A DNA stretch of 64,000 bases from positions 806,001 through 870,000 of the forward strand of contig NZ_SWMU01000001.1 in assembly GCF_006120725.1 (NCBI RefSeq), written 5' to 3'. Position 1 is the first letter of the stretch; each line of letters begins with the position of its first letter. The DNA is from Mesohalobacter halotolerans. Lineage in GTDB: Bacteria; Bacteroidota; Bacteroidia; Flavobacteriales; Flavobacteriaceae. Under the pieces are notes generated by a model. That model did not search any database. It was not told the DNA's origin and saw only the letters and a program-made list of their open reading frames with translations. Below, in pieces: positions 35,701 to 44,779 of the stretch. The position numbers and the translations under genes were made by a program.

Positions 35701-36771
35701 ACTGTTAAATGCATTCATTTGTGCACCCGAACCTGTGTATTCCCATTGTTCTGCACCTGAAACGCTAAATTGCTGCCAGTCGTTATTGAAAGGATCATTT
35801 GTAAAGTCAAATGAGTAAGGTAAAGTTGTTGCTGTTATTTCATCATCTACTACAGTAAGCGTATGCTGGTCAGGATTAATAGTTATTCCGGTTGATGTGG
35901 TTTCTGCAATATCTAAAATGATGGTTTCATCATCGCTATCGGCATCATCATTAATGTCGAGTGAAATATTTTGAGTTGCGTTTCCTGTAAAACTTAAAGA
36001 AGTTGTATTTAAAGTATAATCTCCTGATTCAGCTGTAGTACTGCTTCCATTAACAGAAACACTTAGGTCAACATTAGAGCTAAAGTTGCTTAAGGTTACC
36101 GGTATACTGACACTAAAGGTACTGTTAGTTTCGTTTTCTGTGCTTGAGGTAGCATCGAAACCAACGGTTGGTGTTGAACCTGAGGCCGTTCCGGTAAGAC
36201 GAAAATTATCAAATCCAGATTCACCACTTCCGCCGTTATTCTCTATGATAATTTCTAAACGAATATCATCGACGGTATCGGGAACATTAACGCTTACTGA
36301 ACCTTCTGAATCATCTCCGGGAGTAGAGCCTGTTTGAAGTACAACGCGTCCTTGACCAACACCATCGTAAAAAAGTTCATAATGTACTTCGTCTGAATTC
36401 GCATTATAGCCTTCTACATCATAATCAAAACTAAGATTTACACCAGTATAAGTAGAAATATCCGTAGAGGTAGTCAAGCTTGGAAAAGAAATTATTGCCT
36501 CTCCAGACGTTCCACATGAAGATTCTAAGTCTTGCTCTGATAAGATATTTGTAGATAATTGAGCTAAATCTAAACCAGTGGCACTTACATCTCTTATTCC
36601 CAAGAAGTCAGAGCCACTATTACAGTCAAAAAATGGAATGTCAGATTCATAATTCCATGTTGAAGCAGCATCAAAGTCTTGTTCTACTATAGTAGTCTGC
36701 CCAAAACTCAGACCTGTAGCCAGGAATGTTAGTAAGCCAAATAATATGGATTTGAAATAAAGTGTTTTCAT
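32797..36771 (-). CDS. T9SS-exported multidomain surface protein, 1324 aa
   Basis: A signal peptide (about 1-24, ending SFGQ) is followed by low-complexity Ser/Thr/Asp-rich beta domains. A Calx-beta-like block lies near residues 200-310 (SVSIPVTLSNFSSNVDL, DADSDDETIILDI), then a choice-of-anchor J-type block (NEDWLITPFFDLDSYNNEEL, about 365-385). The last 80 residues form a type A T9SS sorting domain: NFTIYPNPVRNGQVSIQ, LYNIMGQRVF and LQSGVYFIEI, ending RLIIK. It is therefore probably secreted by type IX and attached to the surface. Ligand or adhesion role is unknown. By eye it is less AT-rich than its neighbours, and it lies between two copies of atpC. Confidence 0.88.
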   Translation of the reverse strand: MKTLYFKSILFGLLTFLATGLSFGQTTIVEQDFDAASTWNYESDIPFFDCNSGSDFLGIRDVSATGLDLAQLSTNILSEQDLESSCGTSGEAIISFPSLTTSTDISTYTGVNLSFDYDVEGYNANSDEVHYELFYDGVGQGRVVLQTGSTPGDDSEGSVSVNVPDTVDDIRLEIIIENNGGSGESGFDNFRLTGTASGSTPTVGFDATSSTENETNSTFSVSIPVTLSNFSSNVDLSVSVNGSSTTAESGDYTLNTTSLSFTGNATQNISLDINDDADSDDETIILDIAETTSTGITINPDQHTLTVVDDEITATTLPYSFDFTNDPFNNDWQQFSVSGAEQWEYTGSGAQMNAFNSGCQINEDWLITPFFDLDSYNNEELSFTTSEGFSGTDLEVLYSTDYSGTGDPNNANWTTITTITSGNAGTESNNTSLQGVSGNQVYVAFKYVFSSVGCSEWTITDFDLQAIAAGANIPPSISNITQTPATGITSSDAVTVSADVTDSDGTINNVELNWGTTSGSLGNTINMSNTSGDTYETDSDIPAQSDGTTVYYEIAATDDEPETTTSTEQSYDVNDLATFPYSEDFTGQNGKGATGGSTVSFDLTGVDWTLDIIESGLGASSDWFRVENEEFSARDVDDEQVWNSPVIDISGETDVDITIDVSSVIGELESSDYIETGYVLDGGSFTTITKHDGEITGTITDSESLTGLSNSTLKIVIKVLNNAGSEFYYFDNISVEAPPTYTYTDDTTGWNTNPVTGTPASTSADEIEVLAGTAVLNGVIQGNNLSISSGATLELGASAVLELDGDITNDGTILFTSDTNGSAQLDDFSGSITGTGDVTVERFIPVATEVTRGFRFLTSAVNSTDPIYDNWQESGNSPAGFGTHITGSSSGANGFDVSISGNPSMYEFDNSYTVADDAWSPISDTDPTKLDAGKAYLVFIRGDRNYDLDSDPADAPNTDVTLRATGDLAVGNQTFSLNPNQDLFSFVGNPYQAIVNINDVSSTNINTNFYWVWDPNMSTRGAYVAVDLSTGDSQTPAGGASSSAADQFVMPGQSFFVQTVNNGAADITFTESSKDVSATSTAVFSDNNQTSLNLKLYKTDDLNAQKFESDALQINFDNQFDNTVNIQDADKLMNPDENLSRNENDELVSIEKRSLPSDGESLELFTDGFTANDYTFVITNNNLPDDVEAYLVDQYTGDQTLLNDGSNQISFSVDQNIPGSIATDRFSIDFEIDTFSINNDELSDNFTIYPNPVRNGQVSIQSINLTGDASVRLYNIMGQRVFNQRSTFKANGKTTVNLGNLQSGVYFIEIDQNGQTSKERLIIK

Positions 36772-37184
36772 AATAGATAATTTTTTTTTAAAATTATTGA
36801 AATTATGATTTAAAAAATCAATCTACATTTTAAATTAAAGTAAAATCTTAGTGATTAAGTTATAATTTATTTGTATTTTAAAATTAATTGTGTTAACTCT
36901 CTATTAATAACAACCCCTCAGACTTAATGGATTAAGGCACTTTATGATCTTTAAGCCTCTACTTTGACATCAATGAAATTTATTGCGGCCCTAAAGCTTT
37001 TGCAAATCTGTAACTAACTCAATTACAGATTAATCTGCCCTCCGTAAGCGATTGTTATTTTAGATGGCATTAATTGACTTGCCCTAAGGCACAAGTCTGG
37101 GAAGTTGCTTAGTTAAAATAAATCACTATCATAAAAAATCCTGTAATCATAAAGACATGACTACAGGATAATGGTATAATTGAC
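36772..37184. other. 413-bp gap upstream of the surface-protein gene, no convincing gene
   Basis: No ORF longer than about 30 codons looks coding. The left part is very AT-rich. The right part (about 36900-37110) is less AT-rich and has hairpins: AATCTGTAA (37005-37013) with TTACAGATT (37023-37031), and GACTTG (37076-37081) with CAAGTC (37092-37097). CAGATTAATCTG (37026-37037) is a perfect palindrome overlapping the first hairpin. It may hold a promoter, a structured leader or a decayed element. Confidence 0.5.
37131..37169 (-). terminator. Hairpin terminator without an adjacent gene, near copy of the one at 32.43 kb
   Basis: ATCCTGTA (37138-37145) pairs with TACAGGAT (37162-37169); on the minus strand a T run follows. 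The stem and flanking AAAAAATCCTGTAATCA are the same as at 32.43 kb, but the loop is longer. atpC already has its own terminator 25 bp upstream. Confidence 0.6.
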
Positions 37185-37187
37185 AAC

Positions 37188-37222
37188 AAAAAAATCCGAT
37201 TCGAACAGAATCGGATTTTTTA
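37188..37222. terminator. Bidirectional terminator after atpC
   Basis: ATCCGATTC (37194-37202) pairs with GAATCGGAT (37208-37216), with A/T runs on both sides. It ends the atpD-atpC transcript. Confidence 0.8.
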
Positions 37223-37243
37223 TAAGAGTTGAATCGGTAAAAT

Positions 37244-37519
37244 TTAATCTACCAAAACGATCACTTTGTTGTCTTTGCATTCTACAACGCCACCTTTGAT
37301 ATCGTAAGTCAACTTGTCATGAGTTTCTTTAAAAAACGACTTGGCCTTATCTTCAATATTTACAGTTTTGTCTAGCTTGATTAAACCCTCATTTAAAGTT
37401 GAAACTATAGGAGCATGCTGATTTAAAATTTGAAATTCACCTGTTTTGCCGGGCAAAGTTACAGCATCGACTTCCTGACTCATTAAAATTTGCTCTGGTG
37501 TGACGATTTCTAAATGCAT
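37244..37519 (-). CDS. atpC: ATP synthase F1 epsilon subunit
   Basis: The 91-residue protein is the beta-sandwich domain of F1 epsilon: MHLEIVTPEQILMSQEVDAV, GEFQILNQHAPIVSTLNEG and the ending VIVLVD. The C-terminal helical domain found in longer epsilon subunits is absent, as is usual for Bacteroidota. Epsilon joins gamma to the c-ring in the rotary ATP synthase on the cytoplasmic face of the inner membrane. It follows atpD by 73 bp. The other ATP synthase genes are not in the window. It is the intact member of a duplicated pair. Confidence 0.93.
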   Translation of the reverse strand: MHLEIVTPEQILMSQEVDAVTLPGKTGEFQILNQHAPIVSTLNEGLIKLDKTVNIEDKAKSFFKETHDKLTYDIKGGVVECKDNKVIVLVD

Positions 37520-37592
37520 AGTTTTTTTGTTATCAGGTTTCAGTTATCAGTTTTCAGTGATTCAGTTTTAATTTACTGATAAAGCAGATATA

Positions 37593-39107
<1,515 letters not shown>

Positions 39108-39136
39108 CTATGATTTTAATGTAATTTTTTGGTTTG

Positions 39137-39144
39137 CAAATATA
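39137..39144 (-). promoter_or_regulatory. -7 promoter element for atpD-atpC
   Basis: The minus strand reads TATATTTG, an exact TAnnTTTG match, 32 bp before the atpD ATG and downstream of glmS. It supports an atpDC unit separate from the glmS operon. Confidence 0.5.
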
Positions 39145-39213
39145 GGGGTTTTAAATCAAAATAAATCGAAAGTTTTTCAAATTAATTTACGATTTTGATT
39201 TTATAAAAAACAT

Positions 39214-41061
39214 CTACTCGACGGTGACCGATTTGGCTAAATTACGAGGTTGATCTACATTTTTTCCTAACATTACGGCTATGTGATAAGAGAGTAACTG
39301 AAGCGGTATTGTGGTTAATAATGGTGTAAATGCTTCAAAAGTTTCTGGGACTTCAATCACGTGGTCTGCCATCTCTTCTACAGTGTTATCACCTTCTGTC
39401 ACAATGGCTATAATTTTACCTTTTCTTGACTTAATTTCTTGGATATTACTGACTACTTTTTCGTAGTGGCCTTTGCGTGTTGCAATAACGACTACCGGCA
39501 TCTCTTCATCTATTAAAGCAATGGGTCCATGCTTCATTTCAGCGGCCGGATATCCTTCTGCATGAATATAAGATATTTCTTTTAGCTTAAGTGCTCCCTC
39601 TAAGGCTACTGGGAAATTATAACCTCTTCCCAGGTATAAACAGTTTTTAGCAAGTTTATAATTATCGGCAACCTTTAAGATATGATCATTTTTATCAAGA
39701 GCAATTTCAATTTTACTAGGAATGGATTCCATCTCGTGGAGATAAGAATGAAAATCTGAATTTGAAATTGTGCCTTTAGCCTTGCCAAGCTTTAAAGCAA
39801 TCAAACTTAGTACTGTAATTTGGGTCGTAAATGCTTTTGTAGATGCAACACCAATTTCTGGGCCAGCATGTGTATAAGCTCCAGCATTAGTTTCTCTCGA
39901 TATAGAAGAACCAACAACATTACATACGCCAAAAACAAAAGCCCCATTTTCTTTGGCCAACTTTATTGCAGCCATAGTATCAGCTGTTTCACCGCTTTGT
40001 GAAATGGCAATTAAAATATCATTCCTATGAATTACAGGATTTCTGTATCTGAATTCTGAGGCATATTCTACTTCTACAGGAATTCTTGCAATATCTTCAA
40101 AGATATATTCTGCGACTAGACCAGCATGCCAGGAGGTCCCACAAGCCGCAATTATTATTCTATTGGCATTGACAAATTTTTCTAAATGATCATCAATACC
40201 TGCCATTTTAATAATGCCATCATCGGCTAGCATTCTACCTCTAAAAGTGTCTTTAATAGCTGTAGGTTGCTCATATATTTCTTTAAGCATAAAGTGATCG
40301 TAGCCACTCTTTTCTATTTGATCCAAACTCATCTGTAGTTCTGTGATGTATGGATCTACTAGTTTGTCGTCATTTATTTTTCTTATTCTGGGTTCTCTTC
40401 CCAGCCTGATGACACCCATTTCCCCATCTTCAAGATAGATAGCAGATTTGGTATATTCTATAAAGGGTGAAGCATCTGAAGCGATAAAGAATTCTTCATC
40501 ACCTACACCTATAGCTAAAGGACTTCCTAGTCTTGCGACAACAATTTCATTGGGCTTTTCTTGATCGAAAACTGCAATTGCATAAGCACCGACAGTTTGG
40601 TTTAAGGCTATTTGTACGGCTTTACCTAATTTAACTTTTTCGTTAATCATTACTTCTTCGATAAGATTAACCAAAACTTCTGTATCGGTATCTGATTTAA
40701 ATTGGTAACCTCGGTCTTCTAATACCTTTTTGATGGTATCGTAATTTTCTATGATCCCGTTATGTATGATGCACAAGCGACCAGAGTTAGACTGATGTGG
40801 ATGGGAGTTTATATCGTTAGGTTCACCATGTGTTGCCCATCTCGTGTGGCCAATACCTACTTTACCTTTAATTAATTGCTCATTTTTACACTTTAGATCA
40901 AGTTCTGAGACTTTACCTTTTGTTTTGCATATACTTAAATTTTTGCCATCATAAAGTGCCAAACCCGCAGAATCGTAGCCTCTGTATTCTAGCCTTTGTA
41001 AGCCTTTAAGTACAATATCGTAAGCATCCTGTTGTCCAATATATCCTACAATTCCACACAT
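39214..41061 (-). CDS. glmS: Glutamine-fructose-6-phosphate aminotransferase (isomerizing)
   Basis: GlmS makes glucosamine-6-phosphate from fructose-6-phosphate and glutamine, the first step to UDP-GlcNAc for peptidoglycan and surface sugars. The 615-residue protein starts MCGIVGYIG, so Cys2 is the N-terminal nucleophile of the glutaminase domain (RLEYRGYDSAG follows). Two SIS domains (about 290-420 and 460-600) carry ACGTSWHAG and AISQSGETADT. It ends KSVTVE, the conserved C-tail. It follows the DUF4270 gene by 6 bp and is probably in one operon with it. No glmS ribozyme is expected in this phylum and none was seen. Confidence 0.97.
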   Translation of the reverse strand: MCGIVGYIGQQDAYDIVLKGLQRLEYRGYDSAGLALYDGKNLSICKTKGKVSELDLKCKNEQLIKGKVGIGHTRWATHGEPNDINSHPHQSNSGRLCIIHNGIIENYDTIKKVLEDRGYQFKSDTDTEVLVNLIEEVMINEKVKLGKAVQIALNQTVGAYAIAVFDQEKPNEIVVARLGSPLAIGVGDEEFFIASDASPFIEYTKSAIYLEDGEMGVIRLGREPRIRKINDDKLVDPYITELQMSLDQIEKSGYDHFMLKEIYEQPTAIKDTFRGRMLADDGIIKMAGIDDHLEKFVNANRIIIAACGTSWHAGLVAEYIFEDIARIPVEVEYASEFRYRNPVIHRNDILIAISQSGETADTMAAIKLAKENGAFVFGVCNVVGSSISRETNAGAYTHAGPEIGVASTKAFTTQITVLSLIALKLGKAKGTISNSDFHSYLHEMESIPSKIEIALDKNDHILKVADNYKLAKNCLYLGRGYNFPVALEGALKLKEISYIHAEGYPAAEMKHGPIALIDEEMPVVVIATRKGHYEKVVSNIQEIKSRKGKIIAIVTEGDNTVEEMADHVIEVPETFEAFTPLLTTIPLQLLSYHIAVMLGKNVDQPRNLAKSVTVE

Positions 41062-41067
41062 AATTGA

Positions 41068-42672
41068 TTAGTTTGGTTGAGTATAAAATATTTGCAGTTT
41101 TAGTCGTTTATCTTCGTCAGGCGATAAGTTGCCGTGGAGTACAGTTCCTCTCGGCGTAGATATAGAACTTTCAATAAACGAATTTGTTTCATTTAGTTGA
41201 CTTTCTCTGATATCTAATATTCTTGCACTATTTACATTTTGAGAGACCACAACACCTAATCTGGAATTCGTTGAATCATTATTTATAATATTATTGATAT
41301 GAGTAGTCATTCTTATTTTATAAAAACGATTGCCGTCATCGTCTTCTTCTAGTGGTCCCAGATGGTTTCGTCTTGAGGTAAGCGGGTTGTTTGTTGCACT
41401 TGGATCTAAATTGTAATCTATTAATACCCTTTCTCGGTCTAGATCAAATACAAATATACGTTGAGGTATTACTGGGAGCTGATCGGCCATACTTTCATCA
41501 ACATAAAAAATTAAGTTGGCTTCATTGACAAGCCAATTGTTTTGTCTTAGCTCGTCAATTTCATCAGCTACGCCGTTTCCATCAGTGTCAGGGCCATTAA
41601 ATGGATCTACAATGGTAACAATACCCTGACCACCTTTTAGATATAGTGTTTCTTCACCATTATCGGTGTCTTGATTTGATAAGTCTAGTGTGTTATTATT
41701 ATCGTAAAAATTGATAATATTACCGGCAAAATTAAGGTCAAACTTATTGAAAGTTTCAACTAATTCCGGATCGTCTTCTACTTCTAAGCTAGGTGGTGGT
41801 CTTAAAGATTTGTAATAAAGGGTAATATTAGCATCTTCACTACTTAAATCTAAATTTATCATTGAGCCTCCATTAGTAGGTTGCTCAGTTTTGATATAGA
41901 AGCCTCTTAAAAAGTTTTTAAAACTGCTTTGACTCACAAGATTGACTGAGTTTTGATTGTCAAGAATTTTTTCTTGAAAAAACTCATTAGGTAATTTTAA
42001 CCGAATTCTCGGTGAGAGTCGCAAGGTATCAATAGTCGTTGAGTCAATTTGATCAAAAAGAATTTGAGTTTCTGTAAGTTCAGAAGGTACTATTTCATCC
42101 GAAGTATATAAAGGCGTATCGTTGATGTTATTTTCAAATTCTGAGAACTGATCGGTATAATATATTTGTGGTTCTTCAAAATCACCATCTTCACCAGGGT
42201 TAATGTCATTAAGAAACTGATTAGATTCAAAAACTGAAAATTTAATGCCACCATCTCCAAAAATTGAATCTAAACGATAAGTATTTATGTTGGTCTCAGG
42301 ATCTGTTTCTGTAATTTGAGAAAACAATGGTAATGTTAAAATTACACTATCTAAAGTCGGATCTTCACCAAAATCCGGATTAGTGTTCTGTAGTTCAAGT
42401 TGAGTCAAAATGCTGACATCAGAATTTCCAAAAACCTGGTCATCAAATTGTCCTAAAAGGTAATTTCTTAAAGCGTTAGACTGTACAGAAAGGATATTGT
42501 CGTTGTAAGCAGCCAAATTTTGAACTTCGTAAGGCTCTGGTAGGGTTAAGCTATTGACAAAGTCAGAACCTACTGTTGTAAAGTCATCTTCACAGGCACT
42601 TAGGAGAAATAAAACTATCGACAGTGATATTATCAGCCTAAGGCTTGACTTTAATTTACTCAATTTCTTCAT
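41068..42672 (-). CDS. DUF4270 family lipoprotein
   Basis: A 534-residue lipoprotein with lipobox LLSAC (Cys27), followed by EDDFTTVGSDFV, the start typical of DUF4270. The mature part is beta-rich and acidic (TETDPETNINTYRLDSIFGD, and later RIFVFDLDRERVLIDY), suggesting an outer-membrane or surface location. Function is unknown; the family is common in Bacteroidota next to glmS or glycogen synthase-like genes. It overlaps the 3' end of the GT5-like gene by 17 bp, which implies coupled translation. Confidence 0.85.
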   Translation of the reverse strand: MKKLSKLKSSLRLIISLSIVLFLLSACEDDFTTVGSDFVNSLTLPEPYEVQNLAAYNDNILSVQSNALRNYLLGQFDDQVFGNSDVSILTQLELQNTNPDFGEDPTLDSVILTLPLFSQITETDPETNINTYRLDSIFGDGGIKFSVFESNQFLNDINPGEDGDFEEPQIYYTDQFSEFENNINDTPLYTSDEIVPSELTETQILFDQIDSTTIDTLRLSPRIRLKLPNEFFQEKILDNQNSVNLVSQSSFKNFLRGFYIKTEQPTNGGSMINLDLSSEDANITLYYKSLRPPPSLEVEDDPELVETFNKFDLNFAGNIINFYDNNNTLDLSNQDTDNGEETLYLKGGQGIVTIVDPFNGPDTDGNGVADEIDELRQNNWLVNEANLIFYVDESMADQLPVIPQRIFVFDLDRERVLIDYNLDPSATNNPLTSRRNHLGPLEEDDDGNRFYKIRMTTHINNIINNDSTNSRLGVVVSQNVNSARILDIRESQLNETNSFIESSISTPRGTVLHGNLSPDEDKRLKLQIFYTQPN

Positions 42673-43477
42673 TTAAAATGTCTTTAATATAAAATTCTTG
42701 ATACGGCTGGGCAAACTCTTCTAATGCATGAAAATCTAATTTGGGAATATCAATACTTTCTACAAAAGTTTTCAATTCATCAGAAATATGATCGCTACCG
42801 ATTACAATGCCATCAGAATATTTAATCGACAATTTTATTAAATTATTGTAGTTTGGGGTATCAATTAACTCAACTTTATCTTCATCTATGCCATCAAACA
42901 TGATTTTTTTGTCCAAATCTTTATCCAGTTCGCCCTCAAAATTGTTTTGATAAACCGAAGTCACAATTTTTGAATTTTTAAAAAGCGGTTCATTCCCGTA
43001 ATAGTTCTTTAAATACAGTGGCAACAAAGAGGCCATCCAGCCATTGATATGTATGATGTCGGGTGCCCAATTTAACTTTTTAACGGTTTCGATAACACCT
43101 TTGGCAAAAAAGATTGCGCGTTCATCATTATCTTCAAAGAGCTGTCCGTCTTCATCGCTGTACATGGCTTTTCTTTTAAAGTAATCTTCATTATCAATAA
43201 AATATACCTGCATTCTCTCTTTAGGTATTGAAGCTACTTTAATAATTAAAGGCATGTCTAAATCGTTGACAACAAGGTTTAATCCAGATAATCTTATGAC
43301 TTCATGGAGTTGGTGTCTTCTTTCATTGATATTACCAAACCTCGGCATAAATATCCGGGTTTGTCCACCTGTTGAATTGATCATTTTAGGAACCTCAAAC
43401 GATAAGGTTGAAATATCGTTTTCTGGAAGATAAGGAACAACTTCTGAGGAGACAAAAAGCACGCGTTTATCCTTCAT
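42656..43477 (-). CDS. Glycogen/starch synthase N-terminal (GT5) domain protein, 273 aa
   Basis: The protein matches only the N-terminal half of GT5 glycogen synthases: VLFVSSEVVPY near the start, then FMPRFGNINERRHQLHEV (about 59-76) and PDIIHINGWMASLLPLYL (about 138-155; HINGW corresponds to HxHDW). The ADP-glucose binding C-terminal half is missing, and the usual KTGGLADV segment appears as NDISTLSFEVPK. Such short forms are common in Bacteroidota next to panC, so this is probably a stable family and not a new truncation. Glucosyl transfer is unlikely without the second half. It heads a leftward unit with DUF4270 and glmS. Confidence 0.8.
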   Translation of the reverse strand: MKDKRVLFVSSEVVPYLPENDISTLSFEVPKMINSTGGQTRIFMPRFGNINERRHQLHEVIRLSGLNLVVNDLDMPLIIKVASIPKERMQVYFIDNEDYFKRKAMYSDEDGQLFEDNDERAIFFAKGVIETVKKLNWAPDIIHINGWMASLLPLYLKNYYGNEPLFKNSKIVTSVYQNNFEGELDKDLDKKIMFDGIDEDKVELIDTPNYNNLIKLSIKYSDGIVIGSDHISDELKTFVESIDIPKLDFHALEEFAQPYQEFYIKDILNEEIE

Positions 43478-43515
43478 AAAAATTCGTTTTGAGCCTTGTG
43501 AAATTTTAAAGTGTG

Positions 43516-43523
43516 CAAATTTA
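43516..43523 (-). promoter_or_regulatory. -7 promoter element for the GT5-like/DUF4270/glmS unit
   Basis: The minus strand reads TAAATTTG, matching TAnnTTTG, 39 bp before the ATG at 43477. It lies in a 106-bp divergent region shared with panC. Confidence 0.5.
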
Positions 43524-43553
43524 CAAAAATTATGTGGATTGAGCTTATTATGT

Positions 43554-43561
43554 TAGTTTTG
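43554..43561 (+). promoter_or_regulatory. -7 promoter element for panC operon
   Basis: TAGTTTTG matches TAnnTTTG, 22 bp before the panC GTG start. It probably drives the five-gene panC to radA unit. Confidence 0.5.
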
Positions 43562-43583
43562 CATCAAATTTAAATAAGCTTTA

Positions 43584-44423
43584 GTGATATTTAAAAATAT
43601 TTCAGATTTAAGACACCATCTGATTGAGCAGTTACCTAATGCTTTAGGTCTAGTCCCAACTATGGGAGCTTTGCATGATGGGCACTTATCTATTATTAAA
43701 GACGCCATAGCAGATTGTGATGTTGTTGTAGTATCGATATTTGTAAATCCAACTCAGTTTAATGATCCAAAAGATTTGTCAAATTACCCTAGAACACTGA
43801 AAGAAGACGTAGAAAAAATCAATCAACTCCATGGCAATATTTTAATCTATTGCCCATCGGTAAAAGAAGTCTACCCTCATGGTGTGGTTTCTGAAACTTT
43901 TGATTTTGGTAGCTTATCGAAGTATATGGAAGGTCAATACAGAGGTGGGCATTTTGATGGAGTAGGTACAGTTTTAAAACGTTTATTTCAACTCGTAAAA
44001 CCCAATAAAGCTTACTTTGGTAAAAAGGATTACCAACAGTTTGCAATTGTCAAAAAATTAGTTGATATCGAAAACTTTAGCATAGAGGTCATAGGTTGTG
44101 AAACCTACAGAGAGTCGAATGGTTTAGCTAAAAGTTCTAGAAATAAATTGTTGAGTAAAGACCAAATGCAAGAGGCAGAAATTTTATATAGTTGTTTAAA
44201 ATGGGCTAAAGAAAATTTTCATAAACAAGCACCTACAGAAATGAAAAAAAAGGTTAAATCTATATTTACTTCTAAAGAAAACTTTAAATTAGAGTATTTT
44301 GAGATAGCAGACGAAAATGACTTAGTACCAGTTGTTAAGCTAATAAAAGGCAAACGCTACAGAGCATTTATTGCGGCTTATTGTAGCGGAGTAAGATTAA
44401 TTGATAATATAGCTTTGAATTAA
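43584..44423 (+). CDS. panC: Pantothenate synthetase PanC (GTG start)
   Basis: PanC joins pantoate and beta-alanine with ATP to give pantothenate, on the way to coenzyme A. The 279-residue protein shows [15 protein letters not shown] (about residues 24-38), the HIGH-type ATP site, then [11 protein letters not shown] (about 50-60) and [15 protein letters not shown], with [11 protein letters not shown] near 180. I use the GTG at 43584, which gives [10 protein letters not shown], the usual short lead before the P-T-M-G motif; no better ATG is in frame. It is followed by panD after 5 bp. Confidence 0.95.
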   Translation: MIFKNISDLRHHLIEQLPNALGLVPTMGALHDGHLSIIKDAIADCDVVVVSIFVNPTQFNDPKDLSNYPRTLKEDVEKINQLHGNILIYCPSVKEVYPHGVVSETFDFGSLSKYMEGQYRGGHFDGVGTVLKRLFQLVKPNKAYFGKKDYQQFAIVKKLVDIENFSIEVIGCETYRESNGLAKSSRNKLLSKDQMQEAEILYSCLKWAKENFHKQAPTEMKKKVKSIFTSKENFKLEYFEIADENDLVPVVKLIKGKRYRAFIAAYCSGVRLIDNIALN

Positions 44424-44428
44424 ATACA

Positions 44429-44776
44429 ATGCAAATTACAGTAGTAAAATCTAAAATACACAGAGTAAAAGTTACAGGTGCGGACCTTAATTATATTGGG
44501 AGTATTACAATAGATCAAGACTTGATGGATGCCGCCAATATTTTTGACGGGGAGAAAATTCAAGTGGTTAATAACTCAAATGGAGAACGCCTTGAAACCT
44601 ACGCTATTCCAGGTCCTAGAGGAAGTGGCGAGATCACACTCAACGGTGCGGCTGCAAGAAAAGTATCACCTGGTGATATTCTTATCCTTATGGCTTACGC
44701 CATTCTCACTCCTGAAGATGCAAAAAATTTCAATCCTTCAATTATTTTTCCAAATGAAGCTAACCTTTTAGATTAA
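44429..44776 (+). CDS. panD: Aspartate 1-decarboxylase proenzyme PanD
   Basis: PanD makes beta-alanine from L-aspartate, the partner substrate for PanC. The 115-residue proenzyme has the self-cleavage site Gly24-Ser25 in YIGSITID, where Ser25 becomes the pyruvoyl group. Other conserved parts are Lys9 and the catalytic segment [20 protein letters not shown] (about 51-70). Length is normal. The gene sits 5 bp after panC and 3 bp before a membrane protein gene. Confidence 0.97.
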   Translation: MQITVVKSKIHRVKVTGADLNYIGSITIDQDLMDAANIFDGEKIQVVNNSNGERLETYAIPGPRGSGEITLNGAAARKVSPGDILILMAYAILTPEDAKNFNPSIIFPNEANLLD

Positions 44777-44779
44777 AAT

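Larger units (their letters stand above)
37185..37553. repeat. 369-bp direct repeat, copy 2 (atpC locus next to atpD)
   Basis: Matches 31912-32280 with five visible substitutions. It covers the terminator, atpC and 34 bp of the atpD-atpC gap. Because atpD is adjacent, this is presumably the original copy. Confidence 0.9.

Noticed and set aside
34220-36337. Several open frames on the plus strand across the large surface protein (for example 34220-34432, 35126-35449, 36086-36337)
   Set aside because: They are antisense to a clear T9SS gene, and their Ser/Val-rich products mirror its repetitive Ser/Asp codons.
37005-37097. Known riboswitch in the leader of the surface protein
   Set aside because: The hairpins do not match TPP, cobalamin, SAM or other classes I can recall.
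44529-44771. Second frame inside panD on the same strand
   Set aside because: Shadow of panD in another frame; the panD frame has all catalytic motifs.
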